Shown here piece after piece: positions 1 to 12,928 of a stretch of DNA of 64,000 bases (the first letter of the stretch is position 1; every line of letters starts with the position of its first letter). Both the position numbers and the translations under genes were made by a program. The notes under the pieces were generated by a model. It searched no databases and was not told the origin of the DNA. It saw only the letters and a program-made list of their open reading frames with translations. Origin of the DNA: Paralichthys olivaceus (taxonomy: Eukaryota; Chordata; Actinopteri; Pleuronectiformes; Paralichthyidae); NCBI RefSeq assembly GCF_024713975.1, contig NC_091103.1, positions 6,205,001 to 6,269,000 on the forward strand, given 5' to 3'.

Positions 1-168
1 CAACTAGCTGCAACAAATGCCAGTAGTTTAAAGCCATAAGATAAAAGTGAGTCTCATAAAGATATTTTAGTAGAAGATACTGATACATGACGAAGAGCTC
101 CATGAAAGAACTTCCACAGCTGAGGGGCCGGAAAAGCAAATTATAATCAATTACATTCTGATTCAGGG

Positions 169-650
169 TTATTCAAACACAGGAAACCTGGGACATTTAG
201 ATATTAACTTCAGCAAGGCATGACATAATATGTGATATTTAGCCCAGGGATCACTTGTACAATGTGAGCAGGAGGGAACCCAAAGTAGACCACTGGGGAA
301 CCCCAGGTAAGAGGAGAAAGCATTTTCAAGAATTATTGAGAAGGACCAACAAGACAGATAAGAGATGAACCAATCCAAAGCAACCCTGAAACCAATAACA
401 TTCTTCAGACGCCTGTCCAAGACATTATGGTCCACTGTATCGAAGGCCCAGCTGAGGCCGAGGAGATTTAAAATAGAATACAGGCCTGTGTCGGCTGCGA
501 GCATTGAGTCATCAGTGACCTCGACCTGAGCAGTCTGTGTAAAGAGCGGGAACCAGATTGACGTTTTAAAAAAATGTAAAGAAAAGCCATCTTAGTGAAA
601 ACAATTTCAAATCTTTGATAAGAACAGCAACACCTACAATCATTCAACAC
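169..650 (-). mobile_element. Decayed LINE (non-LTR retrotransposon) reverse-transcriptase fragment
   Basis: Minus-strand translation over about 169-560 gives a peptide with the hallmark AFDTVDHN followed by LDRRLKN, then ALDWFISYLS and a GFPSG segment. This is the palm region of L2/CR1/Rex-type non-LTR reverse transcriptases, where the usual forms are AFDTVDHN and GVPQGS. The expected catalytic YADD box is not recognisable downstream (towards lower coordinates), where the reading frame ends. The Gln of the PQG box is replaced and no endonuclease domain is visible, so this is a dead 5'- and 3'-truncated copy. The family assignment within the LINEs is uncertain. Confidence 0.7.
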
Positions 651-2674
651 TGTTGGAGGGAGGGGTCTTTAAAATGTGGTAAATGGTGACGTGACACTGA
701 GTTTGTCTTTTTTTCCATTTTGTCGTCGTCCTGTTTTTAAAAATCGTAGTCTTTGCGGCAGACAAGTCCCCATACAACTACAACCCTGTTTATCTGTTGT
801 CCAATAACAAGGCCTATCCTCACACCTCAAAGCTTCATCAACACGCTACCATCCCTCTTCTGCATAATCACCATGCTCACTCTCATCCATTCACATCTTA
901 TTGCCATGATTTGATTACAGCTAATGCTATTACTCCACTCCCATCTCTCTCTCCTCTCACTCCACCTCGCTCTCTCTCGCTCTCTCTCTCCCTCATCATG
1001 GATTTCTTGCAGATCTTATTAGTGTGTGATGTGGACCAGGTCTCCCACTTTGGATTTATGAACCCTCAGACTTCTCTCCTTTAATCTCTCCCTCTCTCCT
1101 CCTCCACTCGCCTTCCTGCATCTGTCCATCCATCATTCCCAGGGTTGGCTTGGGCGGAAGAGTATTAATCCCTCCATCCCATCTCTCACTCCTCTGGACA
1201 GATGAGGGGATGGAGGAGGGACTGGGGAAAAGAGGGGGAAGAGGAGGGTAGGCTACCGAAGATTACTTTCCATAATATTTCTGTAGCATTGTGGGAAAAA
1301 ATGGAGCGGTATTGCAGGTAATGTATGCAGATTTACTCGATGACTGCATATTGCTTTGGATATCTTCAACAGGTGTCAGGGTGAAGAGAAGATTCTGCGT
1401 AGGTGAGTGTGTGTGGAGCGGAGAGGCACTTGTGATGATGAACAACTCAGCCAGTGTGTGAATAAGAGTCAGTGGTTCACATGATTATGTGGGGTCTATG
1501 CAAAAATGTCCGCATTTCTGCAAAGGCCAACAGGAAGTGCGTCTTATTACCTGTTGATGCTTGCAAAGCACACACACACCTGCACACTAACCCATACACT
1601 GTTTGTTCAACCGAATCCAATAAGCTCAGGGAAATCAATTGGACAGATCAGGACATTTAATGAGTCCAGTGCTCACCGGCCAAATTCTCTCTAAAAAAAC
1701 CACAACCAAGAAGCAAACCTGGTTAAAGAAAATAACCCTTTGACCAGCAGTCATGGTAAAGCCGACAAACCCCACCCCAACCACCCCCCTTCCTCCATCC
1801 GAACCTCTGCAGTGACAGGTAGATTAAGGGGCGTGATAGATGCCCCTCTCTGTATCTCCCTCTCTCCATCTCCCCTCCTTTCCCTCCCCTCCATCCATCA
1901 TGGCGGCTGGTGTAATTGTGGCTGCGTGGGGCTGGCAGAGGGAGCCTCCATCCATCTCCTTAACAACAAACAGTCACCAGGACGGATGGCGCTGCACTCC
2001 CCAGTTAATCTCCATCTATACGGGGAGTGGGGGGGGAGGTGGGGATGGTGAAGGGGAAGGGAAAGAGGAAAATAGCAGAATGGAGTAAGGTAGTTTAGGC
2101 TTATACCGTAAACAAAAAGAGCTGGAGAGGGGAAGGCAGATGGAAGGAGGGAGGGAAAGATGGTGGAGTTGAGAGCCCATGCCCAGATGGGTAGAGGCAG
2201 TGGGGATGAGAGGAAGAGGAATGACCCAGGTGGGGGGAAAACAAGCGAAACTGGATGTGAAGTTTGCAAACAGGCTGCAAGAGCAGGTCGATAAAGGTGG
2301 ATTTGTTCGGCGAGTGTGCCAGATGAAAACAGGAGAGATGGGGGAAGGGAGGGGGATAAAATTTATGTCTATGCAGCCAGACGACCCAGAAACTGGAGAG
2401 GCACAGGCTCATAAAAATGCACTCTGCACCCCACCCACCCCGTCCACTACACCTCACTCATACCCCCTCTGTTTCTCTTCCTCATCCTCTCTTTCACCCT
2501 TTACCTCCCTCCGTCCCTTCACTCCCTCGCTCTTGAGCAGGCGGTGAAGGGTCACAGCTCTCTGATGTTTTCGGGCGTTTGTGCGTGGTTGCCAGAGGTC
2601 ACCACAGCCATATTCTCTTAATGGCGGAGTCACCGGAGTCAACAAGGCTGGGTGGCCTTCTAGCCTAACCTCCA

Positions 2675-2715
<41 letters not shown>

Positions 2716-4479
2716 GGCGAAGTAAACTAAACTCGCCATTTGCGGCAAGGTGGAGGCCCCACCGGTTTCTTTATGTCATGGGTTTTCACTTGCAGATGAT
2801 GGATTACCATTTATACAATGTCAACAGCTGGAAATGTCATATTCCTGTTTGCGGCAACTGCATCACAAACTACAGTGGGCACAAACTATTTGGAGAAGTT
2901 TGTAATTTAGTCAGCACGCCCAGCTCTTTTTGTAAAGACATACAGGAGAATGCAAAGCTGCAACCCACACGCAATCCTGCAGGTAAACCACACACACGTT
3001 CAACACATTTCCACTCTTCACTTTTTCTTTTCTGTCTTCTAGCCTTTGGACATCGTCTGTATTGAGCACCGTGCCTTGACGCTGACCCTCAGGCAGGCAT
3101 GCGTACATGCAAACATGCAAAGCCATGGACACACACATGCATACAGTCTTGTGTTGGTTGTCCCGGGTGCAAACACTCTACAGGCCTTGGTGGCTGCAGA
3201 GGAGGCAGCACTTAAGCCCAGACAGGCTGTGACAAATAACTGCAGCAGCCTTGACATGCAGAGCCTGCCTAACGCTGTGGTGCAGACTGTTTTATACAGG
3301 AGAGCCGCAACCGGGAGAAAGTCACGTAAACCTTCAATTCATATTTATAATATTTTTTTAATCAAGCACCACATGTATTTGTGCGTTCAACATAACAGGA
3401 GGTTGTGGTATCCTGCTGAAAATGTATAACACAAGGTTGTAGATCACTAGTAATACTACCACGAATCCATACTCCATGTATAGGGTGTTTACATATACAG
3501 GCAGTTATCAAAAGGAAATGTTTTTACTCTGGAACAAATGTTATATGCTTTACTCCCACATCCACTTTTTTTCTTTTCCTGTAACTCCATTAAAACGTGG
3601 TATGTAGAAAAGAGCGGCTTGCACATCCGAGAAATGTGGAAAAACACATAAATGACTCTGAAGCATTCTTATACTGAATGAGGAAACAATTCAATGTTGC
3701 ACGCTCATATGGGCTATGCATGAAAACCTGTTTCAAAAGGAAAGAAATTAACTTTGTTTGAAATTTTACAAAGAAATGCACATTAGGGCTATATTAACCT
3801 ATGGTGACAAAACCTATGTTCAATCAGACTGACCTTTTTTGAGCACTTATAAAAAAAACAATCAATGAGAGCCGGGTAGTGAATTTGAGTTTTAAGCTGG
3901 GAAGGGACTTGAGTTCTCTACAACTCGAAACTGTAGGTTTCAGAATGACTAAATGATTTATTTTTTATTTTATTTTTGATCCCATCTTAACTTCTTAATG
4001 AATTTCACTTTCCTGCTTGATAGGCATATATAGGATATAGTTAGGACATGTTATTTAGGGCATCTGCTTCTCTGGGAACAGCCGATGCCATTGAATTAGT
4101 TTTCAGCATAAACCCACCAACATATGTTGTGTTAAAACATGTTGCACTGAACTCTGAGTGTAGGTGTTGCCCCACAGACACACAAGTGATAAAGAAGGAC
4201 AGATCCTCTGGTGTTTGTGATGTAAATGAGTGTAATCTACACGTTTAGATAACAGTCTGTTAGATAAATGTTACACAAGCTGGAGATATATGGTTCAATG
4301 CAAGCAACAAGCTGAGGCGTCCTCAGGTGAGATCACTCATTACCTCTCGTCATACGCTGCTGTGTGACTTGTAAACTAAAGGTTTTCCACACAAAGAGAT
4401 GAAAAAAGAAACTGGATCCCTGCGAACATGAATTCGTCAGATGGCTGCACACTTAAAATGTTAATCCTTTTTCATTCAA
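651..4479. other. Non-genic stretch upstream of meis3
   Basis: No exon-like reading frame with splice signals or protein similarity is recognisable. The stretch is pyrimidine- and purine-biased in places: C/T-rich near 940-1130 and 1840-1900, A/G-rich near 1200-1250 and 2035-2240, and a (CT)n tract near 2676-2716. Two blocks look less repetitive, 1895-2030 and 2570-2660, and could be conserved regulatory DNA of meis3, but that cannot be judged from one sequence. Confidence 0.5.
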
Positions 4480-4800
4480 CCTGTTAACAAAGTGAAAACA
4501 AGCCGTTTCCAGCCCATTGACACCGCTGCACGGCTGTGTTAACCGGGCTCAGTGCAGGAGGGGGTCGGTCGCTCTGATCACTCCTGCAGGGAACCAGCAC
4601 CCTGCGGAGTTGAAAGACCCCTGCGGCCGCGGCGGTGGTTGCTGCATGGGGCCCGGCCGAGCGGTCAAATCTCCACGCCGCCCACGGAGCCTCCTGCCCC
4701 GGCCGGCTCTTCCCCCGCCAGGCCGTAGCTGATTGAAGTGCAGCCGCCTGTTGGCCCCTCACAGCGGGGCCGCGGGAAGAGGAGCGTCCCGAATAATTAT
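4480..4800. promoter_or_regulatory. CpG-rich patch upstream of meis3
   Basis: This roughly 300-bp patch is markedly GC-rich and CpG-dense compared with its AT-rich flanks, with a NotI-type GCGGCCGC core near 4622 and several CCGCGG/CGGCCG-like words. It resembles a small CpG island. It could be an alternative first-exon promoter of meis3, whose main CpG-rich area begins about 1.7 kb downstream, or an isolated regulatory island. No coding exon is recognisable in it. Confidence 0.35.
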
Positions 4801-6129
4801 TATGTTACTCAGGTGACATTTACAACACAACGCGGGCAGTTTAGATATTCCACCGACATGTGAAAAGCTTGTTTTCTCTCTCTGGTTAAAACGAAAAACT
4901 TTCTCACGATGATGGTTTTGTTTTCTCACTTCTGCCAATCAACAAACAGCCGGAGGGGCCACGAGGGGCCTTCAGGGGCCATTTGGGCTGCAGCCACAAT
5001 ACATGTCCCCACAAAGACAATAAAACACTTGGAGAGCGATTATCAGCCAGTAAATTCTGTGTCATCCAGCACACTTCAAACTTATTTATGGTCCAGCAAG
5101 AGGGAAACACTGCATTTACTGATGTTTCTATTCAAATTCTAAACAACTTCATTCGTAAAATGAACTCTGCTGCAGGAAAAACATATTTTAGATTTGTATG
5201 ATTGTCTTTGAATCCTCACCCTCAGTGGCGGATCTAGGATTTTTCTAAATCGAGGGCCACAAAGTTCCCCATATTTGTCCCATATTATCTGGCCACTTCA
5301 GCCTGGTATTAGTTTACCATCTCAAGTTACTTTATTTTCATTTCCAGCGTTATAATGACGCTGTGAGATTATCACTGAAGAGATGTAGATGTCAGCGCTC
5401 TCCAATCGATCCTAAGAAATCTCATGGACTATGAATTTATGACTCTGAAAATAAAATCATCTCGGTGTTATCAAATATTGAGTTTAGCACTTGCACGCCA
5501 ATCCCAACTGTGGAGGCAATGCCGCAGTTGTCTTTGTGTTAGACAAAAATTATAATTCTATATTTATTTAAACTTTTTTTCTGTTTTGGGATTTAGAAGT
5601 TATGTATTCTAATCTATGTTGTTTTGTATTTTATGCACCCGAGTCTAAATAATAAAATCATCATCTATGAGGCACTGGTTCTGCATGTACTCCATATACA
5701 CTTTATATGTATATTTTTTCAACTATATTGCACTTTTGTTTTACTCTATATAGCATATATTGTTACTGGAATCGTGGAGCAAGCTGGCACAAGAATATCC
5801 TTTGGGATTTATGAAGTTTCACGAAGCCGCACGTCATTGAATATATTTTGAAAATGGTTTCTTGTTCTCGCACATTACTTAAAAAAAGCTTAGAAAATAA
5901 TCATATTTACTGTTAGTATTTTTGGTGTCTACTGTCTCTTACTGATGATATTTTAAATGTGCTGCCTTTATAATCATATGATGATTTTATTTTTACAGCC
6001 AAATATAGGTAATAATGAGAAGTTTCTGTCTGTTACCAAATATTGTGATCACTTTAATGCGATTGTAGATTCATGTTGTTGTTCATGTTCCATCTTTATG
6101 TACAGTCTATGGTTCCATCCCATACACAG

Positions 6130-7156
6130 ACAGAGTTATCACGGTTCTTCTCTGCAGTCATCCCGGGGTGATAATAGCGCAGCTGCAGCGAGGATGGGGG
6201 AGATAAAGAGGGAAGGATGGGTGGATGAGGATGAGAGGAGTGGTATCAGCGACCGAGGGGGTCCTCTTTTTCTTCTTCTACTACTTCTCCTTCTTCTTCG
6301 CCGTTTGTTTGTGATGTGGTGGAGGAGGAGGAGTAAAAGAGGAGGAGGAGGAGGAGAAGAGAGGGAGGGGAGCCAAGAGACCCCGTCGCGTTTTGACCCT
6401 CGGAAACCTACACACCACCACCACAACCACCACCATCATCCCCACCATCACTCCTGCTCCTCCTCCTCCTCCTCCTCTCCGTCCTCTCTCCTCTGACTCC
6501 AAACAACACCATCGCTCATTCGCAGTCATCTCAGCAGACCGTCGCCGTGTGGACAGCGAGCACAAGGGGCCAAAAAGGACAAGAGCGGTCGCTTCCTCCG
6601 TCTGAGCCTCCACACGCACACCGAGCATCCCGAGGCTCTGCGAGCCGGAGCGAGGGGCGCACCAGTCGGAGGCGAGGCGCTGCAGGGACCGCCGGCTGCT
6701 CGCTCCAGAGGAGGGTCTTTTTTCTTCCTGGACTATACCCAGGGAGCAGCACCCGGACTGGACGAATATTTACGTCTCGGTGGGACATTTTTTTTTTTGA
6801 CACCATTTACAGGAGCGCTCAACATCACCGGGAAAATCGTTTACAATAGCATCAAATGGGCTGCGAGCTTTATTAGAAGCGTTTATTGGCTCTTAGCGTA
6901 TTGTAATATCACCATCAGGCTGGGAGGGGAGAGGGGGGGGGGGGGGTTCAGGGTGTCCATAAAATCTGCAGTCCCATCATTATGTTGTAATATAAAACGC
7001 GATGGGCTCCGAGTAAACATGAGGAACAGGTCCTGAGTGTTTTCTGTGTTTCATTATTAAACCTTGCAGATCGCTTGTGCCATGGTGTTAATCGTGTCCT
7101 CAACTTCATAATTGCTCATGCACATAATAAAAACACTTTTTTCCCCCTCTCTGCAG
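6130..7156 (+). promoter_or_regulatory. meis3: Probable meis3 promoter and 5' untranslated exon region
   Basis: The segment is CpG-dense between about 6530 and 6790 and contains long triplet runs: TTC/CTT near 6267-6300, GGA near 6320-6360, CAC near 6413-6450 and CTC near 6450-6485. It lies immediately upstream of the first coding exon of meis3. A strong acceptor (pyrimidine tract then CTGCAG) ends at 7156, so the ATG-containing exon begins at 7157 and a separate 5' non-coding exon should lie within this segment. I could not decide its donor; the transcription start is inferred from composition only. Confidence 0.5.
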
Positions 7157-7250
7157 GACTCCGGGGACAAGAGGAGGAGGCAGCAGAGCTCACTGGACTA
7201 GCCGAGCAGCGCATCATCCTCTCCGGGTGGAGGGCTGGCTGTCGAGTCGC

Positions 7251-7441
7251 ATGGAGAAGAGGGTACGTCCGCTGTGTGTTTTTATTTTATTTTATTTTAT
7301 TTTTTTCATTTTCTGTTGATGGTTTAGAGGAGACATATTTTTCTGTGTTACCAAGGAGAGGAGGTAATTAGGAAATCCACCATAATGGGAGCATATGGCT
7401 GGGAATCCTCTTTGCACTGCACACAGTCTCTGGTTTAGCAG

Positions 7442-7511
<70 letters not shown>

Positions 7512-10500
7512 ACACAAAACAGAAGGCCCGGAAACAGACTGGTGGACTGTGCTGGCATGGGCTGCATGTTTCGGGGAAAAACAACAGAAAAGCATGCCAG
7601 CAGAAAGCCTCAGAGCCACAGAGAAACCCCCATTTAAACCAACATAAAAGCTATTCACAAATGTTTTTCATACACCAGCAAGTGTTTGTTTTCAAATTGC
7701 ATTCATGATGCTGCAAAGGAGCAACTTGCAGTGCTTGTGCCTAATTGCAGTTCAATGGAGGTTATGCAGAACTTGCAAACTAGATGTCAGCAGTCTCTGC
7801 AAACACGCCACAGGGAGCTGTTGATTTGGATCTAATATTTCTCCCTCTCCTCGGAATAATGTGGACTTATTGTTGTGTAGTGTCAGTGAGGCGTTATAAT
7901 GGCACATCAGGGTTAGAGAGCAGTCATTAAGAGGCAGAGGAGAGGAGATGCAGCTCTTCAACTCGGTAAGTAGGTCAGTTTTTTTGCTACAGTGATTCAG
8001 AGGCATGGTGGTGGTGGAGGTGGAGAGACAGGGCAGAGGCTGGCGGGCTGCAGGCGGACTGAGACCTGAGTGCAACACAGAGCAATTAGAGATGTCCAAC
8101 GTGTGGACAGAAAATCACTGCTTTATGAAAACAGACACACATGGACAACAGTTCTCCAAAATCTAATGGCTGTAATCACTGCATGCACCCAGATATAGAC
8201 CAACACATGTTATCTTTGCTTGATTCCATTCAACTTACAGTAAAACACTCCTCTTATTTTCTATTGCATCACTAATTGCAGCCATTCCTTCTTGCAAAAT
8301 TTGTTTAAAATCCAATGAAGTCTAATGTGTTTGTTGAACACACTCAGGATTTGCCCAGCATTTTATAAAAGTTTTTATGTGTTCCACAGCTCCAACATAA
8401 ATCTGCAACATCCTCAGATTTATTTTCTTCTTTTAGTTTCTTTATGTCCTTTAAAACACAAAATCTGCCTGACAAGTTTTTAAACTTTAGAAAACGTTTA
8501 ACAGATAAACATCATCAGTTAAAAGCTGGATAATTCCCATACAAACTTCGAGTCCCTTTAATTTGAATATCTTGTTCATTTAAGCGCAGGAAACTATGAA
8601 AGTTGCGGCAAACCCATCAACGTGCGTGATGGAAACAATCCTCAAACAAATTCACCTTCTCACTAAATCGACGCACCGAGAAAACAAATAATTTAATACT
8701 TTTTCTTTGTTTTCTGCACAACTGTTTTTAAAATGTAGTAAAAGCAAATACACGTTTAGACTTTAACTATTATAATATAGATGTTGACAAAGTGTAAAAA
8801 AGATTAATCGAGACTTTTAATAATACGCAACACTTTGGAACTTACCCCGTCCTCCTGTTTTATTATCTATTTGACTTTTTATTCATTGTTTCAGTCAAAT
8901 AATAATCCAGTTCTACAAAGCAGGGTTAGGTTTTTACTGGACTATAGCTCATGCGAAGTTTCTTTGGCAGACGTGAAGTAAACACGTCTGTTTTAATCAA
9001 ACATATAAACCCGCATATGAAGGTGTTGTGTACCATCTGAAGCCTGTTCTCCACCTCCGTGACTTTTTTCGGGTGAAAAAATTAAGTGAAAATTCGCGGA
9101 ATTTGTCATCTCGACTTGTGCGCTTTGATCTGCTCGACGCACAGAAACACGATAGGGGGCCGTGCGTAAAGGGAGACGCGCAATCCGATAGCGGTGATTG
9201 TGTTAATAGCCAGCCTCCATAAAAACTAGAAGGTGTCCCGGGCCAGGGCCTCAGAGCAGGTGCTTTCTGTGATCCCATGGTGGCAACATGGGACTCTGGC
9301 ATATACAATAATTTGATAAGCCATTTAGGACAGTGGTTCCCAAAGTGGGCTCCATGAGACCTCCAGGGTTCCTGCAGAGGGGTCTCCGAGAGGGCAGTGT
9401 GTAGGAGCAAGGAGAGGACTAGTTTAATGTCTTGTATTGGAGTATAGAGGTCAAAATAGAGAAAAAATGTAGGAACGCTAACTTTTATTATTGTCTGACT
9501 TTTAGAATTCAAGTTTGCACTTTAGAAATAAAAACAAAAATCATTTTAAACTGGGCACTTTTGGATTAAGAAAAATAGTGTGCAAAAAATTAATTTGCTA
9601 TTTGCAGCCCTGGTGAGTAAACAAGTGGAACTAATAAACAGGATTGTTTAAGTGTAAATCTGAAAGAGCAAATGTAATTAAATCTCTCTCCTGCAGTCAT
9701 ACACTTGTGGAGTAAATCACAAGCTCGGGAGGGGGGGGGGGCGACAGTGTCCACAGAAATATATAGGCTGTAAGCAGATCATAACTTTTATGGCACAGTT
9801 AAAATAACACAGGAGTGAAAGGTGTCTGCGGCCGGGCCACCTAGCAGGTGCTGTCTGTCTGTGATCCCGGTGGCCCTGCTGAGGGACTGAGGCGGCGGGC
9901 GTCTCCTTTTAATCCAGTAGAAAGAGGAACAGAGGCAAGATCTGCTGACCCGAGCAATGTCGCCTCAGAGACAGAAGCTGCAGCGAGGCACAAATTAGCT
10001 CCATAACACAGAGAGAGAGGGGTGTGTGTGTGTGTGTGATACATGTATATTAATGATGCTGTGCGTACGTGCTGCTGTATGTCTCTGTATCTGTGCGTGT
10101 CTGTGAGTGTGCCATATGTGTGTCTGATCCATCCTGTGTTATAGTGTGTGTGTGTGAGCAGGGCCCAGCGAGGCTCTCACAGCAGGTTGCGGGGGACGTC
10201 TCAGCACGGCTCCTGTCTCGTCTGAGTTTAGGATGGGAGGAGACGATATTAGCAGCTACAGACTCACTGTCTTTCTCCAAGGAGCTCATCTCTCTCTGTC
10301 TCTCTCTGTCTCTCATCTCTTCTCATCTCCTTTTAAGCAGCAGACACAAAAGCAGACAAGGACCAACAGAAGCTGCTTTTTTCTTCTTCACTGATTCTCG
10401 AAGTTATTCGAGCGCTTTAGGAGTTTCATCAGAGTTTTGTTATCCTGACAGCTGTAGAATGTTCAGCAGATTCTTCAGCTGCGGTGAAAACTCATAGAAT

Positions 10501-11362
10501 CGTTCTCGTGTTGACACACACCAGATGATTATACTGTACACAAACTTGCAGTATTTGTCCATGTGCACACGCAAACACGCTGTGATCAGAATACTGTAAC
10601 CACAGTATAATATTGGAAATATATTAGACTGAAAGCTTTCAGTAAAAATGTTAATGGCTCTCTGACTCTTTATTTTGTTGATATTGGTGTTTATTTAGCT
10701 TCCACTGATTAATTATGTATATGATGAATTACTGTTTTCCCACTGCATTACAAACACTGAGGCATGCACACACTTAAAACCTGACATCATTAGTCCATTA
10801 AACTGCACTGGATCAACACAAAACTACAACAATTTATTTCATGTTTAAGTCATAAAATAAAAAAACTTTTGGGTAATCATGATGCATGTTTTTCATTATT
10901 TTATCTTATATTTTCAGATAAATGATTAATTGTTCAATCGAGAAAAAACTCACAATCTGGTTATTACACACTGCTCTGTGCAGACCACAATGCAACAGTT
11001 CATTCTAATGGCCGTTCAGGATATCTGCTGCAGTTAAGACTCACATCAGATGTGGTCACTGAGTGTTGGTCCAGTAAGCCGCTCCTCTGCACCCCCCCAC
11101 CCCACCCCACCCCCGACAGCTCAGCCTCGTAATAAAATCACTACAGTTTGATGTCAGACAGGCGCAGATGTTGAACGTGTCTCATGTTTTCTGTCCGTCT
11201 ATCTAATTGTGTTTCAGTATGAAGAGCTGGTGCACTACTCAGGGTCGGAGGCCATGTCAGTGGGGGGGTACGGCGACGACGTCAGGCCGCTTCCTCCCCC
11301 ACATTACGGAGCCACCATCCCTGACTCACTCAAACACCACAAAGACCTGATTTATGGGTGAG

Positions 11363-11402
<40 letters not shown>

Positions 11403-11642
11403 TGTGTGTGAAAGATAGATGTTTGTTTCAAAAACACACTTTGAACTACACATGCACTTTCAGCTGGTTTACATACGGTATATATCTGTACACTGTGTAT
11501 GAAAATACATGTGAAGTATTTACAGCTGTCTGTTTTTTATAATGTCTTGAGTTTCACCTTCTGTAAATGTATCATGTGTTCACTGTGTCAACTGTTACCG
11601 TGTTTATGTACAGTATTGAATGTTAACTGTTTATATGTATGT

Positions 11643-11680
<38 letters not shown>

Positions 11681-12852
11681 ACACCCACTGTTTCCACTGC
11701 TGGCCTTAGTGTTTGAGAAGTGTGAGCTGGCCACCTGCTCCCCTCGAGACCCTGCCTCCTTCTCCGCCACCTCCCACCTCCCGGGCATGAACAACCACAG
11801 CGACGTCTGTTCCTCGGAATCCTTCAACGATGACATCGCTGCCTTCGCTAAGCAGGCGGGTGACAGCTTCGAAAGCCAAATCAGATGCCCGCAAAAGCCT
11901 GTTTTTCAGATTTCTAACAACTGGTTGAATTTTGCGTTGCAGATTCGTTCGGAGAAACCCATATTTTCGTCCAATCCTGAGCTGGACAACTTGGTATGAC
12001 GTCAACGTCACGCTAAAATAAAAACACATTTTCACACATGCATTGGGGTTTATGTATTGATCATCTTTATTTTCAACACAGATGATCCAGGCCATACAGG
12101 TTCTACGCTTTCATCTACTGGAGTTGGAGAAGGTTGGTGGAAGAGCAGCATGAGTTTACTCTACCTCTTTGTGGTCTTTCATGTGGCTACCCAGGATTTC
12201 CAGCACTCACAGCCTTACAGCACTACAATGCTGTCTTTCCTGTAATTGAACAAACACCACACATTTATTCAAGGATAGCCAAACCACTTATGAGAAGGCT
12301 TAGGAAAATCATTTTCCTTTTATGCCTTTAAATTTGGAAATTTAGGAAAAAATATGGTCAAGCAGTGAAAAACAGGATAGGTTCATAAATTCTCTCCTTG
12401 TGGTCAACATGCAAATAATACACGTATAAGCAAGTGAATAATGTTTTAAGACAGACTTGAAAAACATACACAGCACTACTGTTACTTATTCATTTACTTA
12501 TTAGAAAGTGGTGTTAATGGTTTGCAAACCTTTCTTCTAAGGTGCACGACCTCTGCGACAACTTCTGCCATCGCTACATCACCTGTCTGAAGGGCAAAAT
12601 GCCCACGGACCTGGTCCTGGATGATCGGGAGGGCGGTTCCAAGTCTGACATGGAGGACTTCACTGGATCCTGCACCAGTCTGTCAGAGCAGGTGAGACAC
12701 TGCATGTCAATACAGAACTCCCCCGCTCACCTGTAGCGCTGCATCCACTGGATGACTGAATAATGACCCTGTGTTTCTTGTCTTGTTGGTCGTTCTTCTT
12801 CCTCTCCACCTGCTGGGAATTCTCCAACTCTCCATTACTCCACTTTCAACCT

Positions 12853-12928
<76 letters not shown>

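Noticed and set aside
2179..2547. Reading frame of 122 codons upstream of meis3
   Set aside because: Low-complexity, purine- then pyrimidine-rich translation with no splice context or family similarity.
5957..6496. Reading frame of 179 codons before meis3
   Set aside because: Its length comes from triplet repeats (Leu, Arg, Gly, His and Ser runs); it lies in the promoter/5'UTR area and has no recognisable domain.
7292..7567. Frame with a Cys-Val run
   Set aside because: Translation of the (CA)n microsatellite.
11499..11999. Continuous frame of 166 codons spanning meis3 exons 3 and 4
   Set aside because: It is real exon sequence joined through the open GC-AG intron plus upstream GT repeat; the conserved protein requires splicing, so it is not a separate gene.
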